A stretch of 58,650 bases of DNA. It comes from an uncultured Planctomycetales bacterium (GTDB taxonomy: Bacteria; Planctomycetota; Planctomycetia; Isosphaerales; Isosphaeraceae). Below are positions 1 to 7,713 of this stretch, piece by piece. Below the pieces are notes generated by a model. That model worked only from the letters and a program-made list of their open reading frames with translations. It was not told the origin of the DNA and searched no databases. Where the stretch lies: the NCBI GenBank assembly GCA_937907525.1, contig CALCIB010000304.1, positions 1 through 58,650 on the forward strand, given 5' to 3'. How positions within the stretch are numbered: position 1 is the stretch's first letter; each line of letters begins with the position of its first letter. Position numbers and translations under genes: made by a program.

Positions 1-148
1 CGAAGGCGTCAGATGAGGGGGACGACGCGCCAGACGACCGTTGGAATTCGCGGAAACCCGTCCGGGAAGCCTTGGACGTCGACGGCGTTTGGGCTCGTCC
101 CCCCTCATCCGGCCCTTCGGGCCACCTTCCCCCGCGAGGGGGGAAGGC
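1..148. repeat. Palindromic repeat R1, left arm cut by window edge
   Basis: The right arm (about 98-148) reads cccctcatccggccc, ttcg, gggcc, then accttcccccgcgagggggg. The left side survives only as cagatgaggggg at about 10-21. It belongs to the same family as nine other copies in this window and uses the 'ctcgcgggg' arm variant. The open reading frame of the downstream P-type ATPase runs back through this repeat, but that extension is not coding. Confidence 0.85.
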
Positions 149-204
149 CGTTAGGCCGCTCGCGACGTCCTTATGGGGCAAATCCTAAGATCGGAGGCCC
201 CGCC

Positions 205-2439
205 GTGGACCACACGACCCTCGACATGCCGATCGTCGGCATGCACTGCGCCGCCTGCGCGACCCGGATCGAACAAGCCCTTGGGACCGCGCCGGGGGTG
301 GCGAGGGCCGGGGTGAACTACGCCACGGCCAGGGCCACCGTGACCTTCGACCCCGCGGTCGTCGATCCGATCGGCTTGAGGGCCGTCGTCCAGGAGCAGG
401 GCTACGACGCGATCCCGCCGGAGGCCGGCGAGGACGCCGCGGCCTTGGCCCGCGAGGCCGAGTACCATCGGCTCCGGGTCCGCTTCGTCGTCGCCGCCGC
501 GCTCACCGCGCCCCTGGTCACGGTGGCGATGGGAGGGCACCTCGTCCCGGCGCTCGAACCCGTCCTGGATTTTCCGGGGAGGGACTGGGTGGAACTCGCC
601 CTGGCGACTCCCGTGCTCTTCTGGGCCGGCTGGGACTTCCTCGCCGGCGCTTACCGATCGGCGCGCAGGCGCGCGGCCGATATGAACACGCTGGTGGCGA
701 TGGGGACGCTCTCCGCCTACCTCTACAGCCTGGCCGCGACCGCGGGGGCCGTCGCCTTCGGATACGGGTTGCACGGCGTCTACTACGAGGTCGCCGCGTC
801 GATCGTCACCTTGATCCTGCTGGGGAACATGCTTCAGGCGCGGGCCTCGGCGCGGACCCGCGGCGCCGTCGAGGCGCTTCTGGACCTGAGCCCGCCGACG
901 GCCTTCGTCGTCCGCGACGGCCGGGAGGTCGAGACGGCCGTCGCGGACGTCAAGGTCGGCGACCTGATCCTCGTCCGCCCCGGCGGGAAGGTCCCGGTCG
1001 ACGGCGAGGTCGAGGAGGGCTCGTCGAGCGTCGATGAAAGCATGCTCACGGGCGAACCGATGCCGGTCTCCAAGCGCGCGGGCGACCCGGTCGTCGGCGG
1101 CGCGCTCAACACGACCGGCTCGTTTCGGTTCCGCGCGACGAAGGTCGGCGCCGACACGGTCCTTCGCCAGATCGTCCGGCTGGTGGAGCAGGCGCAGGGC
1201 TCCAAGGCGCCGATCCAGCGTCTGGCCGACACGGTGGCGGGGGTGTTCGTCCCGGTCGTCCTGGCGCTGGCGGTGGCGACGTTCGTCGTCTGGTTCGACC
1301 TGGCGCCGGTGGAGACGCGGTTGGTCCGGGCGACGCTGGCGGCGGTGGCGGTGCTCATCATCGCCTGCCCCTGCGCGTTGGGCCTGGCCACGCCGACGGC
1401 CATCATGGTCGGAACCGGCCGGGGCGCGCAAAGCGGCATCCTCATCAAGGGGGGCGAGGCGCTCGAGGCGGCGCACAAGGTGGCGACGATCGTCCTGGAC
1501 AAGACCGGGACCGTGACCGTCGGCAAGCCGACCGTCGCCGCGGTCGTCGCCGCGGGGCCGTTCTCCGACGACGAGTTGTTGCGGCTGGCGGCCTCCGCGG
1601 AGCGAGGCTCGGAACATCCCCTGGGCGCGGCGATGGTCAAGGAGGCGCGCGAGCGCGGGGCGGCGCTGGCCGATCCGGTCGACTTCCAGGCGATCGCCGG
1701 CCACGGGATCGAGGCCGTCGTGGAGGGCCGCCGCGTGCTGGTCGGCAACGCCCGGCTTCTTCGAGAGCGCGGGATCGAGCCCGACGAGAAGGCGGCCGAA
1801 CTCGGTGGGACCGCGGGTTACGTCGCCATCGATGGCGCCTTCGCCGGCGCGGTCGTCGTGGCCGATCGGGTCAAGCCCGAAGCGCGGGCCGCGGTGGGAA
1901 GGCTCCACGACATGGGCCTTGAGGTCGTCATGCTCACCGGCGACTCCCGGCGCGAGGCCGAGCGGGTCGCCCGCGAGGTCGGCATCGACCGCGTCGTCGC
2001 CGAGGTCTTGCCGGCCGACAAGGCCGACGCCGTGCGCTCCATCCAGGCCGAGGGCCGCAAGGTGGCGATGGTTGGCGACGGCGTCAACGACGCCCCCGCC
2101 CTGGCCGCGGCCGACGTCGGCGTCGCCATGGGGAGCGGGACCGACGTGGCCATCGAGGCGTCCGACGTGACCCTGGTCCGCGGCGACCTGCACGGCGTCG
2201 CCGACGCGATCGAACTCTCCCGCGCCACCATGCGGACGGTGCGGCAAAACCTGTTCTTCGCCTTCGCCTACAACGTGCTCGGCATCCCGGTGGCCGCCGG
2301 CGCGCTTTATCCCCTCACCGGGATGATGCTCAGCCCCATCCTGGCGTCGGCGGCGATGGCGCTTTCCAGCGTCAGCGTCGTCGCCAACGCGCTTCGGCTC
2401 CGCGGCTTCTCGATCCGACGAACCGGAGGGCGATCCTGA
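205..2439 (+). CDS. copA: Copper-translocating P1B-type ATPase
   Basis: Cytoplasmic-membrane pump that should export Cu(I) using ATP. The start is the GTG at 205, chosen because GGAGG lies at 193-197 and because the longer upstream frame only translates a palindromic repeat. The 744-residue protein has one N-terminal HMA domain with GMHCAAC (residues 12-18), then membrane helices, the TGEP actuator motif, the metal-site CPC in ACPCALG (about residue 387), the phosphorylation motif DKTGT (about 432), SEHPLG in the nucleotide domain and GDGVNDAP near 621. All catalytic motifs are present and the length is normal for CopA. The stop codon overlaps the next small gene by one base. Copper rather than another soft metal is inferred from CPC and the HMA motif. 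Confidence 0.95.
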   Translation: MDHTTLDMPIVGMHCAACATRIEQALGTAPGVARAGVNYATARATVTFDPAVVDPIGLRAVVQEQGYDAIPPEAGEDAAALAREAEYHRLRVRFVVAAALTAPLVTVAMGGHLVPALEPVLDFPGRDWVELALATPVLFWAGWDFLAGAYRSARRRAADMNTLVAMGTLSAYLYSLAATAGAVAFGYGLHGVYYEVAASIVTLILLGNMLQARASARTRGAVEALLDLSPPTAFVVRDGREVETAVADVKVGDLILVRPGGKVPVDGEVEEGSSSVDESMLTGEPMPVSKRAGDPVVGGALNTTGSFRFRATKVGADTVLRQIVRLVEQAQGSKAPIQRLADTVAGVFVPVVLALAVATFVVWFDLAPVETRLVRATLAAVAVLIIACPCALGLATPTAIMVGTGRGAQSGILIKGGEALEAAHKVATIVLDKTGTVTVGKPTVAAVVAAGPFSDDELLRLAASAERGSEHPLGAAMVKEARERGAALADPVDFQAIAGHGIEAVVEGRRVLVGNARLLRERGIEPDEKAAELGGTAGYVAIDGAFAGAVVVADRVKPEARAAVGRLHDMGLEVVMLTGDSRREAERVAREVGIDRVVAEVLPADKADAVRSIQAEGRKVAMVGDGVNDAPALAAADVGVAMGSGTDVAIEASDVTLVRGDLHGVADAIELSRATMRTVRQNLFFAFAYNVLGIPVAAGALYPLTGMMLSPILASAAMALSSVSVVANALRLRGFSIRRTGGRS

Positions 2440-2573
2440 TGGATGCGGCGGCGGTCCTGGTGACGATCGGCGGCGCCGCCCTGGCGGCGTTCATCCTCTG
2501 GTTCTTCCTCGGGCCCAGGGCGAGCCCGAAATCCGCGCGGATCGACGGGGAGACGGAACGGGGTTTGCGTTAG
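2439..2573 (+). CDS. One-helix membrane peptide coupled to copA
   Basis: A 44-residue open frame starts at the ATG formed by the last base of the copA stop (TGATG), so it is probably translationally coupled. Residues 5-25 (AVLVTIGGAALAAFILWFFL) form one clear transmembrane helix, followed by a short positive-then-acidic tail. It resembles the N-terminal anchor of cupredoxin-like proteins that often sit beside CopA, but no cupredoxin domain follows before the stop. It may be a genuine small membrane subunit or a truncated relic. The function is unknown. Confidence 0.5.
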   Translation: MDAAAVLVTIGGAALAAFILWFFLGPRASPKSARIDGETERGLR

Positions 2574-2652
2574 ACGTCCCTCGAATTCAAGCGGCTCGGG
2601 AGCGTGCCCGGGCGCGACGATTCCATGCGCGAATCAACGAAGGGACGCGACG

Positions 2653-2946
2653 ATGATGAATCGAAACCAGAAACTCGCCCTGTTGGGGATGGCGCTGGCG
2701 CCCTTGATCGGTCTGGGCCTCGGCTGCGAGTCGAAGGGCCCGGCCGAGCGCGCCGGTGAGAACCTCGACCGGAGCGTCGAGAACGCCAGGGACGCCCTCG
2801 ACCCGCGCGGCCCCGGCGAGAAGGCCGGCGAGGCCCTCGACCGCGCCGCCGACAAGGCCGTCCACGACGCCGGCGACGCCGCCCACGACGCCGGCGACGC
2901 GCTCGACCGCGCCGCCGACAAGGTGGACCGCTCCGTCAATCCGTAA
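2653..2946 (+). CDS. Small repetitive lipoprotein
   Basis: A 97-residue protein with a lipoprotein signal: MMNRNQK, a hydrophobic stretch, then the lipobox LGLGC with Cys at about residue 25. The mature part is almost entirely amphipathic Ala/Asp/Lys repeats (ALDRAADKAVHDAGDAAHDAGD, cut here to the pattern xLDRAADK and HDAGDA), so an extended helix is likely. A purine-rich AAGGGA at about 2639-2644 precedes the ATG. Such helical lipoproteins are common in stress or envelope contexts, but I cannot assign a function. A good hairpin terminator follows. Confidence 0.7.
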   Translation: MMNRNQKLALLGMALAPLIGLGLGCESKGPAERAGENLDRSVENARDALDPRGPGEKAGEALDRAADKAVHDAGDAAHDAGDALDRAADKVDRSVNP

Positions 2947-2973
2947 TCCACGAGGAAACGCGCCGATCGCGCC

Positions 2974-3014
2974 GCGGGCCTGGGGGCGAACCTCCCAGGC
3001 CCGCTTCGTTTCGT
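2974..3014 (+). terminator. Rho-independent terminator after the lipoprotein
   Basis: Perfect 11-bp stem GCGGGCCTGGG (2974-2984) and CCCAGGCCCGC (2994-3004) with a 9-nt loop, followed by TTCGTTTCGT. It lies 28 bases past the lipoprotein stop. Confidence 0.75.
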
Positions 3015-3121
3015 CCCCGGTCAGGAGAGTTGGTTCATCGTCACGGCGCGGGCGTCGAACGGCTCGCGGCGGCGGTTCCGCGGGCCGACCGTCGCCGCCT
3101 GCTACACATCGAATCAGGCCG

Positions 3122-3445
3122 TCAGTCGAAGAGGTCGGAGTGGGTTCCGGTTCGGTAGAGGCGGAGTTCCGTCCCGGCGACCATGTAAATCAGGATCCAA
3201 TCCGGCTCGACGTGACAGTCGCGCCGCCCCTCCCATTCACCGGAAAGCGCGTGGTCCCGGTGGCGGGCGTCCAGGGGGCGGCGAGTTCGGAGCGTCTCGA
3301 TGAGCGCTTCGAGTTTCGCCGGATTCTTGCCTCGGGCCTTCTGACGCTCGACGTCGCGACGGAATCGCACGCCCGGCACGACGCGAAGGGGCGGCGAGGG
3401 CGTGGGGTCGGGCGGCTGAATGGACGACGACCTTCTCCGCGACAT
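3122..3445 (-). CDS. yafQ: YafQ-family mRNA endonuclease toxin
   Basis: A 107-residue RelE/ParE-superfamily toxin. YafQ cuts mRNA on the ribosome. The C-terminal half reads RDHAL, then CHVEPDWILIY, then YRTGTHSDLF, which supplies the His, His-Asp-Trp, Arg, His and Phe residues known to matter in E. coli YafQ. All are present, so the toxin should be active. The N-terminal 15 residues are proline-rich and may be over-called. It is encoded 3 bases after the stop of the upstream antitoxin, the usual dinJ-yafQ order. A decayed relative lies at 33948-34272. Confidence 0.85.
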   Translation of the reverse strand: MSRRRSSSIQPPDPTPSPPLRVVPGVRFRRDVERQKARGKNPAKLEALIETLRTRRPLDARHRDHALSGEWEGRRDCHVEPDWILIYMVAGTELRLYRTGTHSDLFD

Positions 3446-3448
3446 GCG

Positions 3449-3766
3449 TCAGACGCCCCAGTCGGCGAACATCTCGGCGGCGTTTTCATAGCTCGCCACG
3501 TCCTTGCCGGCATCGACGTCGCGGATCGCCCGGCGGGTCTCCTCGTTGAAGTCGGGCTCGTCCGGGAGCGGCCCGGCTTCCGCGTGGGAGACGCGGATTC
3601 GCGCCTTGGCCTGGACCAGCTTCACGAGTTGGTCGGCGAACGTCTCGCGCCGGCGGATCGGCTCGAGGCGCATCGAGGCCAACACCGCCACGGCCTCCGG
3701 CGGCAGGCGGTCGAGGATCGATTCCATCAGGTCGTCGAGCGACGGCGTCTCTTGAACGGTGGCCAT
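3449..3766 (-). CDS. RelB/DinJ-like antitoxin of the YafQ pair
   Basis: A 105-residue protein starting at MATVQETPSLDDL. A longer frame begins at 3826, but its extra 20 residues do not look coding and the paralogous remnant at 33948 also starts with MAT. The C-terminal part, DFNEETRRAIRDVDAGKDV followed by SYENAAEMFADWG, has the typical RelB/DinJ toxin-wrapping pattern. The N-terminal half (LDDLMESILDRLPPEAVAVL) is helical and not a recognised ribbon-helix-helix to my eye. The protein should neutralise the adjacent toxin and repress the operon. Confidence 0.75.
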   Translation of the reverse strand: MATVQETPSLDDLMESILDRLPPEAVAVLASMRLEPIRRRETFADQLVKLVQAKARIRVSHAEAGPLPDEPDFNEETRRAIRDVDAGKDVASYENAAEMFADWGV

Positions 3767-3898
3767 GCCTGAATCATAGTCCCCGGAGACGATTCCCGCC
3801 AGAGTGGGCGGCCTCCCGGATTCCACGTCCGATAATGGAGGTTATGTCCGGAATGACAAGCCATCGACGAGCACTCGGATCAAACCCACCCTCGCGCT

Positions 3899-4162
3899 TT
3901 AGGCACCCGCCACGTCGGGTGCCATTACAGGTGGAATTGGTATTCTCCCTATTCTTCTGAGCGTCGCATGTACTACCGCCTTCGACGACGTTCGTTCGGT
4001 GATCTTGTCTCGCGCCTCTTCGATCTCCACTAACCGTTTGGATGTTTGATTGGTTTTAACCAAGGCGACAACGGACACAAGCACTGATGCCAGGGCGGCA
4101 ATGGTCGACACTACAGCCACTATCTGTTCCGATGTCCAAGACCACGTCGCTGTCGCTCCCAA
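3899..4162 (-). pseudogene. Fragment of a small membrane protein
   Basis: An 87-codon frame whose first 70 residues look like real protein: a helix AVVSTIAALASVLVSVVALV and then a charged segment (RLVEIEEARDKITE) likely to be helical. The last 17 residues (RRIGRIPIPPVMAPDVAGA region) look like out-of-frame sequence, so the gene probably lost its 3' part. Base composition is clearly less GC-rich than the surroundings, suggesting acquisition. A hairpin sits on the stop codon. It could instead be a short intact protein of unknown function. Confidence 0.4.
3902..3923. other. Hairpin at the end of the membrane-protein fragment
   Basis: Perfect 8-bp inverted repeat GGCACCCG (3902-3909) and CGGGTGCC (3916-3923) with a 6-base loop. 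On the minus strand it overlaps the last codons of the fragment at 3899-4162. There is no U-tract, so a terminator role is uncertain. Confidence 0.5.
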
Positions 4163-4237
4163 TGATGAGCTTCCCCGCGCTCTGCAGGCGATGGCGTGAT
4201 TTTATTAACGGGCGGTCGCTATGATTCAACCGCCAGT

Positions 4238-4276
4238 TCAGCAGAGCTCAACAACCGTGCGGGTGTCGAGGAGCAT
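4238..4276 (-). pseudogene. VapC-type PIN toxin stub
   Basis: Directly after the Phd antitoxin stop, a new ATG gives MLLDTRTVVELC and then a stop. Family PIN toxins begin with a similar MxLLDTNxxxxL block. Here the Asn of DTN is Arg and the frame ends after 12 residues, with no continuation in any frame that I can see. I infer a toxin gene deleted or frameshifted near its 5' end, leaving the antitoxin without a partner. Confidence 0.5.
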
Positions 4277-4279
4277 CCG

Positions 4280-4519
4280 TTACAGCTCGACGTCCCGCAT
4301 GGGGCTCTTATCGCGTTCCAAATCGACGCCTTCCAGCGACGGGCCGCTTTTAAGGTATTGCTTGAAGTCCATCTTCCAACCCGTCAACTCGGCGTACATC
4401 GCGGCCGAGACGACGACCACGGCGTCTTTCCCACGGGTGATGGTCTGCGGCCCCTCGATCAGCGCGCGGTCGACGACTTCGCTCAAGCGCTCCTTTGCTT
4501 CGGCGACATTCCATGTCAT
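4280..4519 (-). CDS. Phd/YefM-family antitoxin, partner lost
   Basis: A 79-residue protein beginning MTWNVAEAKERLSEVVDRAL, the standard N-terminal helix of Phd/YefM DNA-binding antitoxins, followed by the beta-hairpin GPQTITRGKDAVVVVSAAMYAEL. The C-terminal tail (FKQYLKSGPSLEGVDLERDK) is the segment that normally binds a PIN toxin, and LERDKS is typical of VapB partners of VapC. The toxin start follows after 3 bases but is a stub (4238-4276). The gene is divergent from the beta-propeller gene at 4769. Confidence 0.8.
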   Translation of the reverse strand: MTWNVAEAKERLSEVVDRALIEGPQTITRGKDAVVVVSAAMYAELTGWKMDFKQYLKSGPSLEGVDLERDKSPMRDVEL

Positions 4520-4570
4520 CGCGACGCCTCCTCTCCTCGTGACGAGTGGCTAGATCGTCTAGTCACCATA

Positions 4571-4625
4571 CGCGCCGGAACGCCGGCGCGTCGAAGCGCT
4601 CGCGACTTTTTCGATAAAAGTCGCG
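4571..4625. other. Two tandem hairpins between divergent genes
   Basis: First hairpin CGCGCCGG (4571-4578) with CCGGCGCG (4583-4590), loop AACG. Second hairpin CGCGACTTTT (4601-4610) with AAAAGTCGCG (4616-4625), loop of 5. The second has T-runs on both strands and would work as a bidirectional terminator or leader structure. They lie between the divergent Phd and beta-propeller genes. Confidence 0.45.
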
Positions 4626-4768
4626 TGGAAGGACGAGCCCCTTGCACGGCGAGGGCGGAGATACTACAACCGTCTAATCTCGGGGACGGTTTTCGTCCTC
4701 GGCGCGTCCAAATCTTGGGCGCCGGTCGCGGCGCGTTCTCGGCGACCTGTCCAACCGACGGAGGCGGC

Positions 4769-6850
4769 ATGCGGATTCGGCACGGAGTCGCTCTCGCGCT
4801 GGCGTTGCTCGCGCCGCTTCCGATCGCCAGGGCGCAGGACGCCCCGGCGGCGGACCCGGAGAAGGTGTCCAACGATGACCCGGCGCGCCCGCTCCAGATG
4901 CCCCCGGCGACCACCGAGGTCAAGGAGGCCCTGGAGGACTTCGACCGCTTCCAGAAGCGAGGCGCGTGGGAACGGGCGCTGAAGGCCCTGTACACGATCA
5001 AGGAGGACCAGGCGCTCCGGTTCGTCGACGGCGAGGACGGCTTCATCATCCCCGTCGCCCGCAAGCGCCGCGAACTCCTCTCCGCCCTGCCCCCCGACGG
5101 CCAGTCCGCCTACCGCCTCTTCTACGACGCCGACGCCCGCAAGCTCCTCGACCAGGCGCGCGGCGACCACGAGAAGGCCGACCTGGAACGCCTCTTTTCG
5201 GCGTATTTCACGACCGTCGTCGGCGCGTCCGCCGCCGACCGGCTGGGGGGCGTCTACTTCGAGGAGGGCCGGTTCGACCGCGCGGCCGACTGCTGGCTCG
5301 CCATCCTCGAAAGGTCCGACGCCGGCCTCCCCCCCGCCCCGATCGCCGTCAAGGCGGCCGTCGCCCTCTTCCGCGCCGGAAGACGCTCGGAGTTCGACCG
5401 GGTCCGAGCCGAGATCGACGACCGTCATCATGACGCGACCGTCGACGTCGCCGGCGAGACCGAGACCGCGCCGGAAGCCCTCAAGCGGATCCTCGGCCCC
5501 GACTTCGAGCCCGAACCCGAGCCGGCCGCCGCGAGCCCCGACGACGCCGGCCCGATCGCGCCGGCCGACGGCGCCGCCCCGGCCTGGCGGTTCAAGATCG
5601 CCGAGACGATCGAGGCCGGCATGGGGACGATCGAGTTGAACCAGTGGCGGGCCGGGGCGCTCGCCGCCGCCGCGCCGGTCGCGACCGTCGATGGCGGGAC
5701 GCTCTACCTTGACTATCTCGGCCGGCTGATGGCCCTGGACCTGAAGACGGGCAAGCTCCGCTGGCGTTCCGGGTCGTTCCACGACGTCCGCCGGCTCGCC
5801 TCGCAACCCATGGGCCGGATGCTCGACCCGGCGCGGTTCGCGATCCTGGCCCGCGGCGAGCGGATCTGGACCGTCACCCGCGACCCCAAGGACCAGAACT
5901 ACGCGGCCCTCTTCCAGCTCGAATGCCGACGGGCCGAGGACGGCGAGGTCCTCTGGAAGCTGGCCGATCTTCCCGATTACGCCGGCTTCGAGCCGACCGG
6001 CCCCCCCCTGCTCGCCGACGGCAAGCTGTTCGTCCCCGCCAGGTCCCAGCAGGACCAGCCGCTCCCCCACGCCTGGGTCCTGGCCGTCCGTCCCGAGGAC
6101 GGCCGCCCCCTCTGGAAGTCCGAGGTCGCCGTCTCCCGCCAGGCCCAGAACCGGATGTACTACTACGACCGTCGCGAGACGACGGCCCAGGTCCGGATGT
6201 TGCTTCACAAGGGGGCGCTCTACGTCGACACCCACGCCGGGATCCTGGCGCGGCTCGACGCCGACTCGGGCGCGGTCGACTGGGGCTTCGGCTACCAGAC
6301 CGAGCCGCTGCAAACCGAGCGCTACTTCTCCATCTCCTACGGCAACCAGGCGCAAGCGCCCGACGCCGCCGGCGAGCCCCCCGTCGCTCGCGGCGACCTG
6401 CTGATCGTCAAGGGCGCGCGGTCGCGGAGCGTCCACGCCGTCGACCCGGATCGGATGGGCGTCGCCTGGCGACGGCCCGTCGGCAAGGCGGTCCGGATCG
6501 CCGCGGTCGACGGCCCGACGATCTACCTCGGCGGCGAGGACCTGGCGGCGCTCGACGCCGAAACCCGCGAACTGCGATGGGCCGCGCGGCTCCCCGGCGG
6601 CAGCTACTCGGGGAACGTCGTCGCCCGCGGCGACGGCGTCTGGCAGGCCACCCCGCGCGGGGTGTTCGAGCTCGACCCCGAGAGCGGCGCCGTCCGCCGG
6701 ATCTTCCGCGGCGACGACCTGGGCGCCGACTCGGCCGACCTGCTGACGACCCGGGAACACGTCATCATAATCACCAACCGCGCGATCACCGCCTACCCCC
6801 GACGGTCGGCCGACGCCCCGGCGAACCCCAAGGAGCACGCCTCGCGATGA
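4769..6850 (+). CDS. Secreted PQQ-like beta-propeller repeat protein
   Basis: A 693-residue export-targeted protein. The start at 4769 is chosen because GGAGGCGG (4760-4767) precedes it and a signal peptide follows at once (MRIRHGVALALALLAPLPIARA, cleavage expected before QDA). Residues about 30-215 are helical with TPR-like spacing (SAYFTTVVG, YFEEGRFDRAADCWL). From about residue 265 there are repeated blades of the PQQ/BamB type, for example LYLDYLGRLMALDLKTGKLRW and IYLGGEDLAALDAETRELRW. Planctomycetes encode many such propellers of unclear role, probably structural or binding rather than a dehydrogenase, since no dehydrogenase active-site block is evident. The stop overlaps the next start by 4 bases. 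Confidence 0.8.
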   Translation: MRIRHGVALALALLAPLPIARAQDAPAADPEKVSNDDPARPLQMPPATTEVKEALEDFDRFQKRGAWERALKALYTIKEDQALRFVDGEDGFIIPVARKRRELLSALPPDGQSAYRLFYDADARKLLDQARGDHEKADLERLFSAYFTTVVGASAADRLGGVYFEEGRFDRAADCWLAILERSDAGLPPAPIAVKAAVALFRAGRRSEFDRVRAEIDDRHHDATVDVAGETETAPEALKRILGPDFEPEPEPAAASPDDAGPIAPADGAAPAWRFKIAETIEAGMGTIELNQWRAGALAAAAPVATVDGGTLYLDYLGRLMALDLKTGKLRWRSGSFHDVRRLASQPMGRMLDPARFAILARGERIWTVTRDPKDQNYAALFQLECRRAEDGEVLWKLADLPDYAGFEPTGPPLLADGKLFVPARSQQDQPLPHAWVLAVRPEDGRPLWKSEVAVSRQAQNRMYYYDRRETTAQVRMLLHKGALYVDTHAGILARLDADSGAVDWGFGYQTEPLQTERYFSISYGNQAQAPDAAGEPPVARGDLLIVKGARSRSVHAVDPDRMGVAWRRPVGKAVRIAAVDGPTIYLGGEDLAALDAETRELRWAARLPGGSYSGNVVARGDGVWQATPRGVFELDPESGAVRRIFRGDDLGADSADLLTTREHVIIITNRAITAYPRRSADAPANPKEHASR

Positions 6851-7713
6851 GCCACCCCCGCGCGATTCGACACGGTCTCGGCCTGGCCCTGGCGCTCGTC
6901 CTGGCGGCGACGGCCGCCCCCCGCGCCGTCGCCCAGGCCGGCCGCGACGAGGGCCTGAGCGTCGTCGGCAAGGGGACCGTCCGCGCCATGCCGACGGCCG
7001 CGGAGATCGACCTGGAGGTCTCCGCCGTCGCCGAGTTGACCGGCGACGCCATCGTCAAGTTCCGCGACGCCGTCAAGCGCGTCCACGACGCCTTCGACGC
7101 GCTCAAGCTCCCCGACGTCACCCTGGAGCAGCGCGGGCCGGCCGTCAGCCAGAAGGGGGTCGCCTTCAACCCCTACATGGGCATCGACATGAGCGCGCAA
7201 TCGAAGGCCAGGACCGAGGTCCAGCTTTCCCGCAAGCTCGTGGTCAAGGTCGCCAAGCTCGACGGCATGGAGGAGGAGGCCGTCCTCCAACTCGTCGGCC
7301 GGTTGATCGACGTCGCCCAGGACGCCGGCGCGCAGGTGGGGCCGCGAATCGACCCCTACACCGCCTACCGCTACGACATCAACCCGTCGTCCGGCCTGGT
7401 CCGGTTCGTCGTCGAGGACCACGACAAGGCGAAGGAGGAAGCCTACGCCCAGGCCGCCGCCGACGCCCGCGCCCAGGCCGAACGCCTCGCCCGACTCAAC
7501 GGCGTGGAACTCGGCCCCGTCGAGGCCGTTCGCGAGAACGTCGAGGCCCAATCCCAGCAACGAGTCTACATCTACAACTTCCAGCAGCAGGGCGACGCGG
7601 ACGACGACCCCCGCGAGCGCCTGACGTCGCCGAAGTTCCAGCAAGTCCCCGTCAAGGTCGAGCTGGCGGTTCGCTTCGCGATCAAGCCCCAGGCCGCGGG
7701 GGGCAAGCCGTGA
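6847..7713 (+). CDS. SIMPL (DUF541) domain secreted protein
   Basis: A 288-residue protein with a signal peptide (to about APRAVAQA). The SIMPL/DUF541 domain starts at GLSVVGKGTVRAMPTAAEIDL and runs to the C-terminus (VPVKVELAVRFAIKP), with the usual Ala-rich helix KAKEEAYAQAAADARAQAERLA and then LARLNGVELGPV. DUF541 proteins are periplasmic or exported and oligomerise into channel-like assemblies; a role in envelope stress is reported for some. ATGA overlap joins it to the beta-propeller gene, and its own stop overlaps the next gene by 4 bases, so the three are one translational unit. Confidence 0.85.
   Translation: MSHPRAIRHGLGLALALVLAATAAPRAVAQAGRDEGLSVVGKGTVRAMPTAAEIDLEVSAVAELTGDAIVKFRDAVKRVHDAFDALKLPDVTLEQRGPAVSQKGVAFNPYMGIDMSAQSKARTEVQLSRKLVVKVAKLDGMEEEAVLQLVGRLIDVAQDAGAQVGPRIDPYTAYRYDINPSSGLVRFVVEDHDKAKEEAYAQAAADARAQAERLARLNGVELGPVEAVRENVEAQSQQRVYIYNFQQQGDADDDPRERLTSPKFQQVPVKVELAVRFAIKPQAAGGKP

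Noticed and set aside
151..2247. Long minus-strand open frame opposite copA, and similar long frames opposite many genes
   Set aside because: The very high GC content keeps stops rare on all frames. The translations are Arg/Gly/Asp-rich without domains and lie fully antisense to genes with clear motifs.
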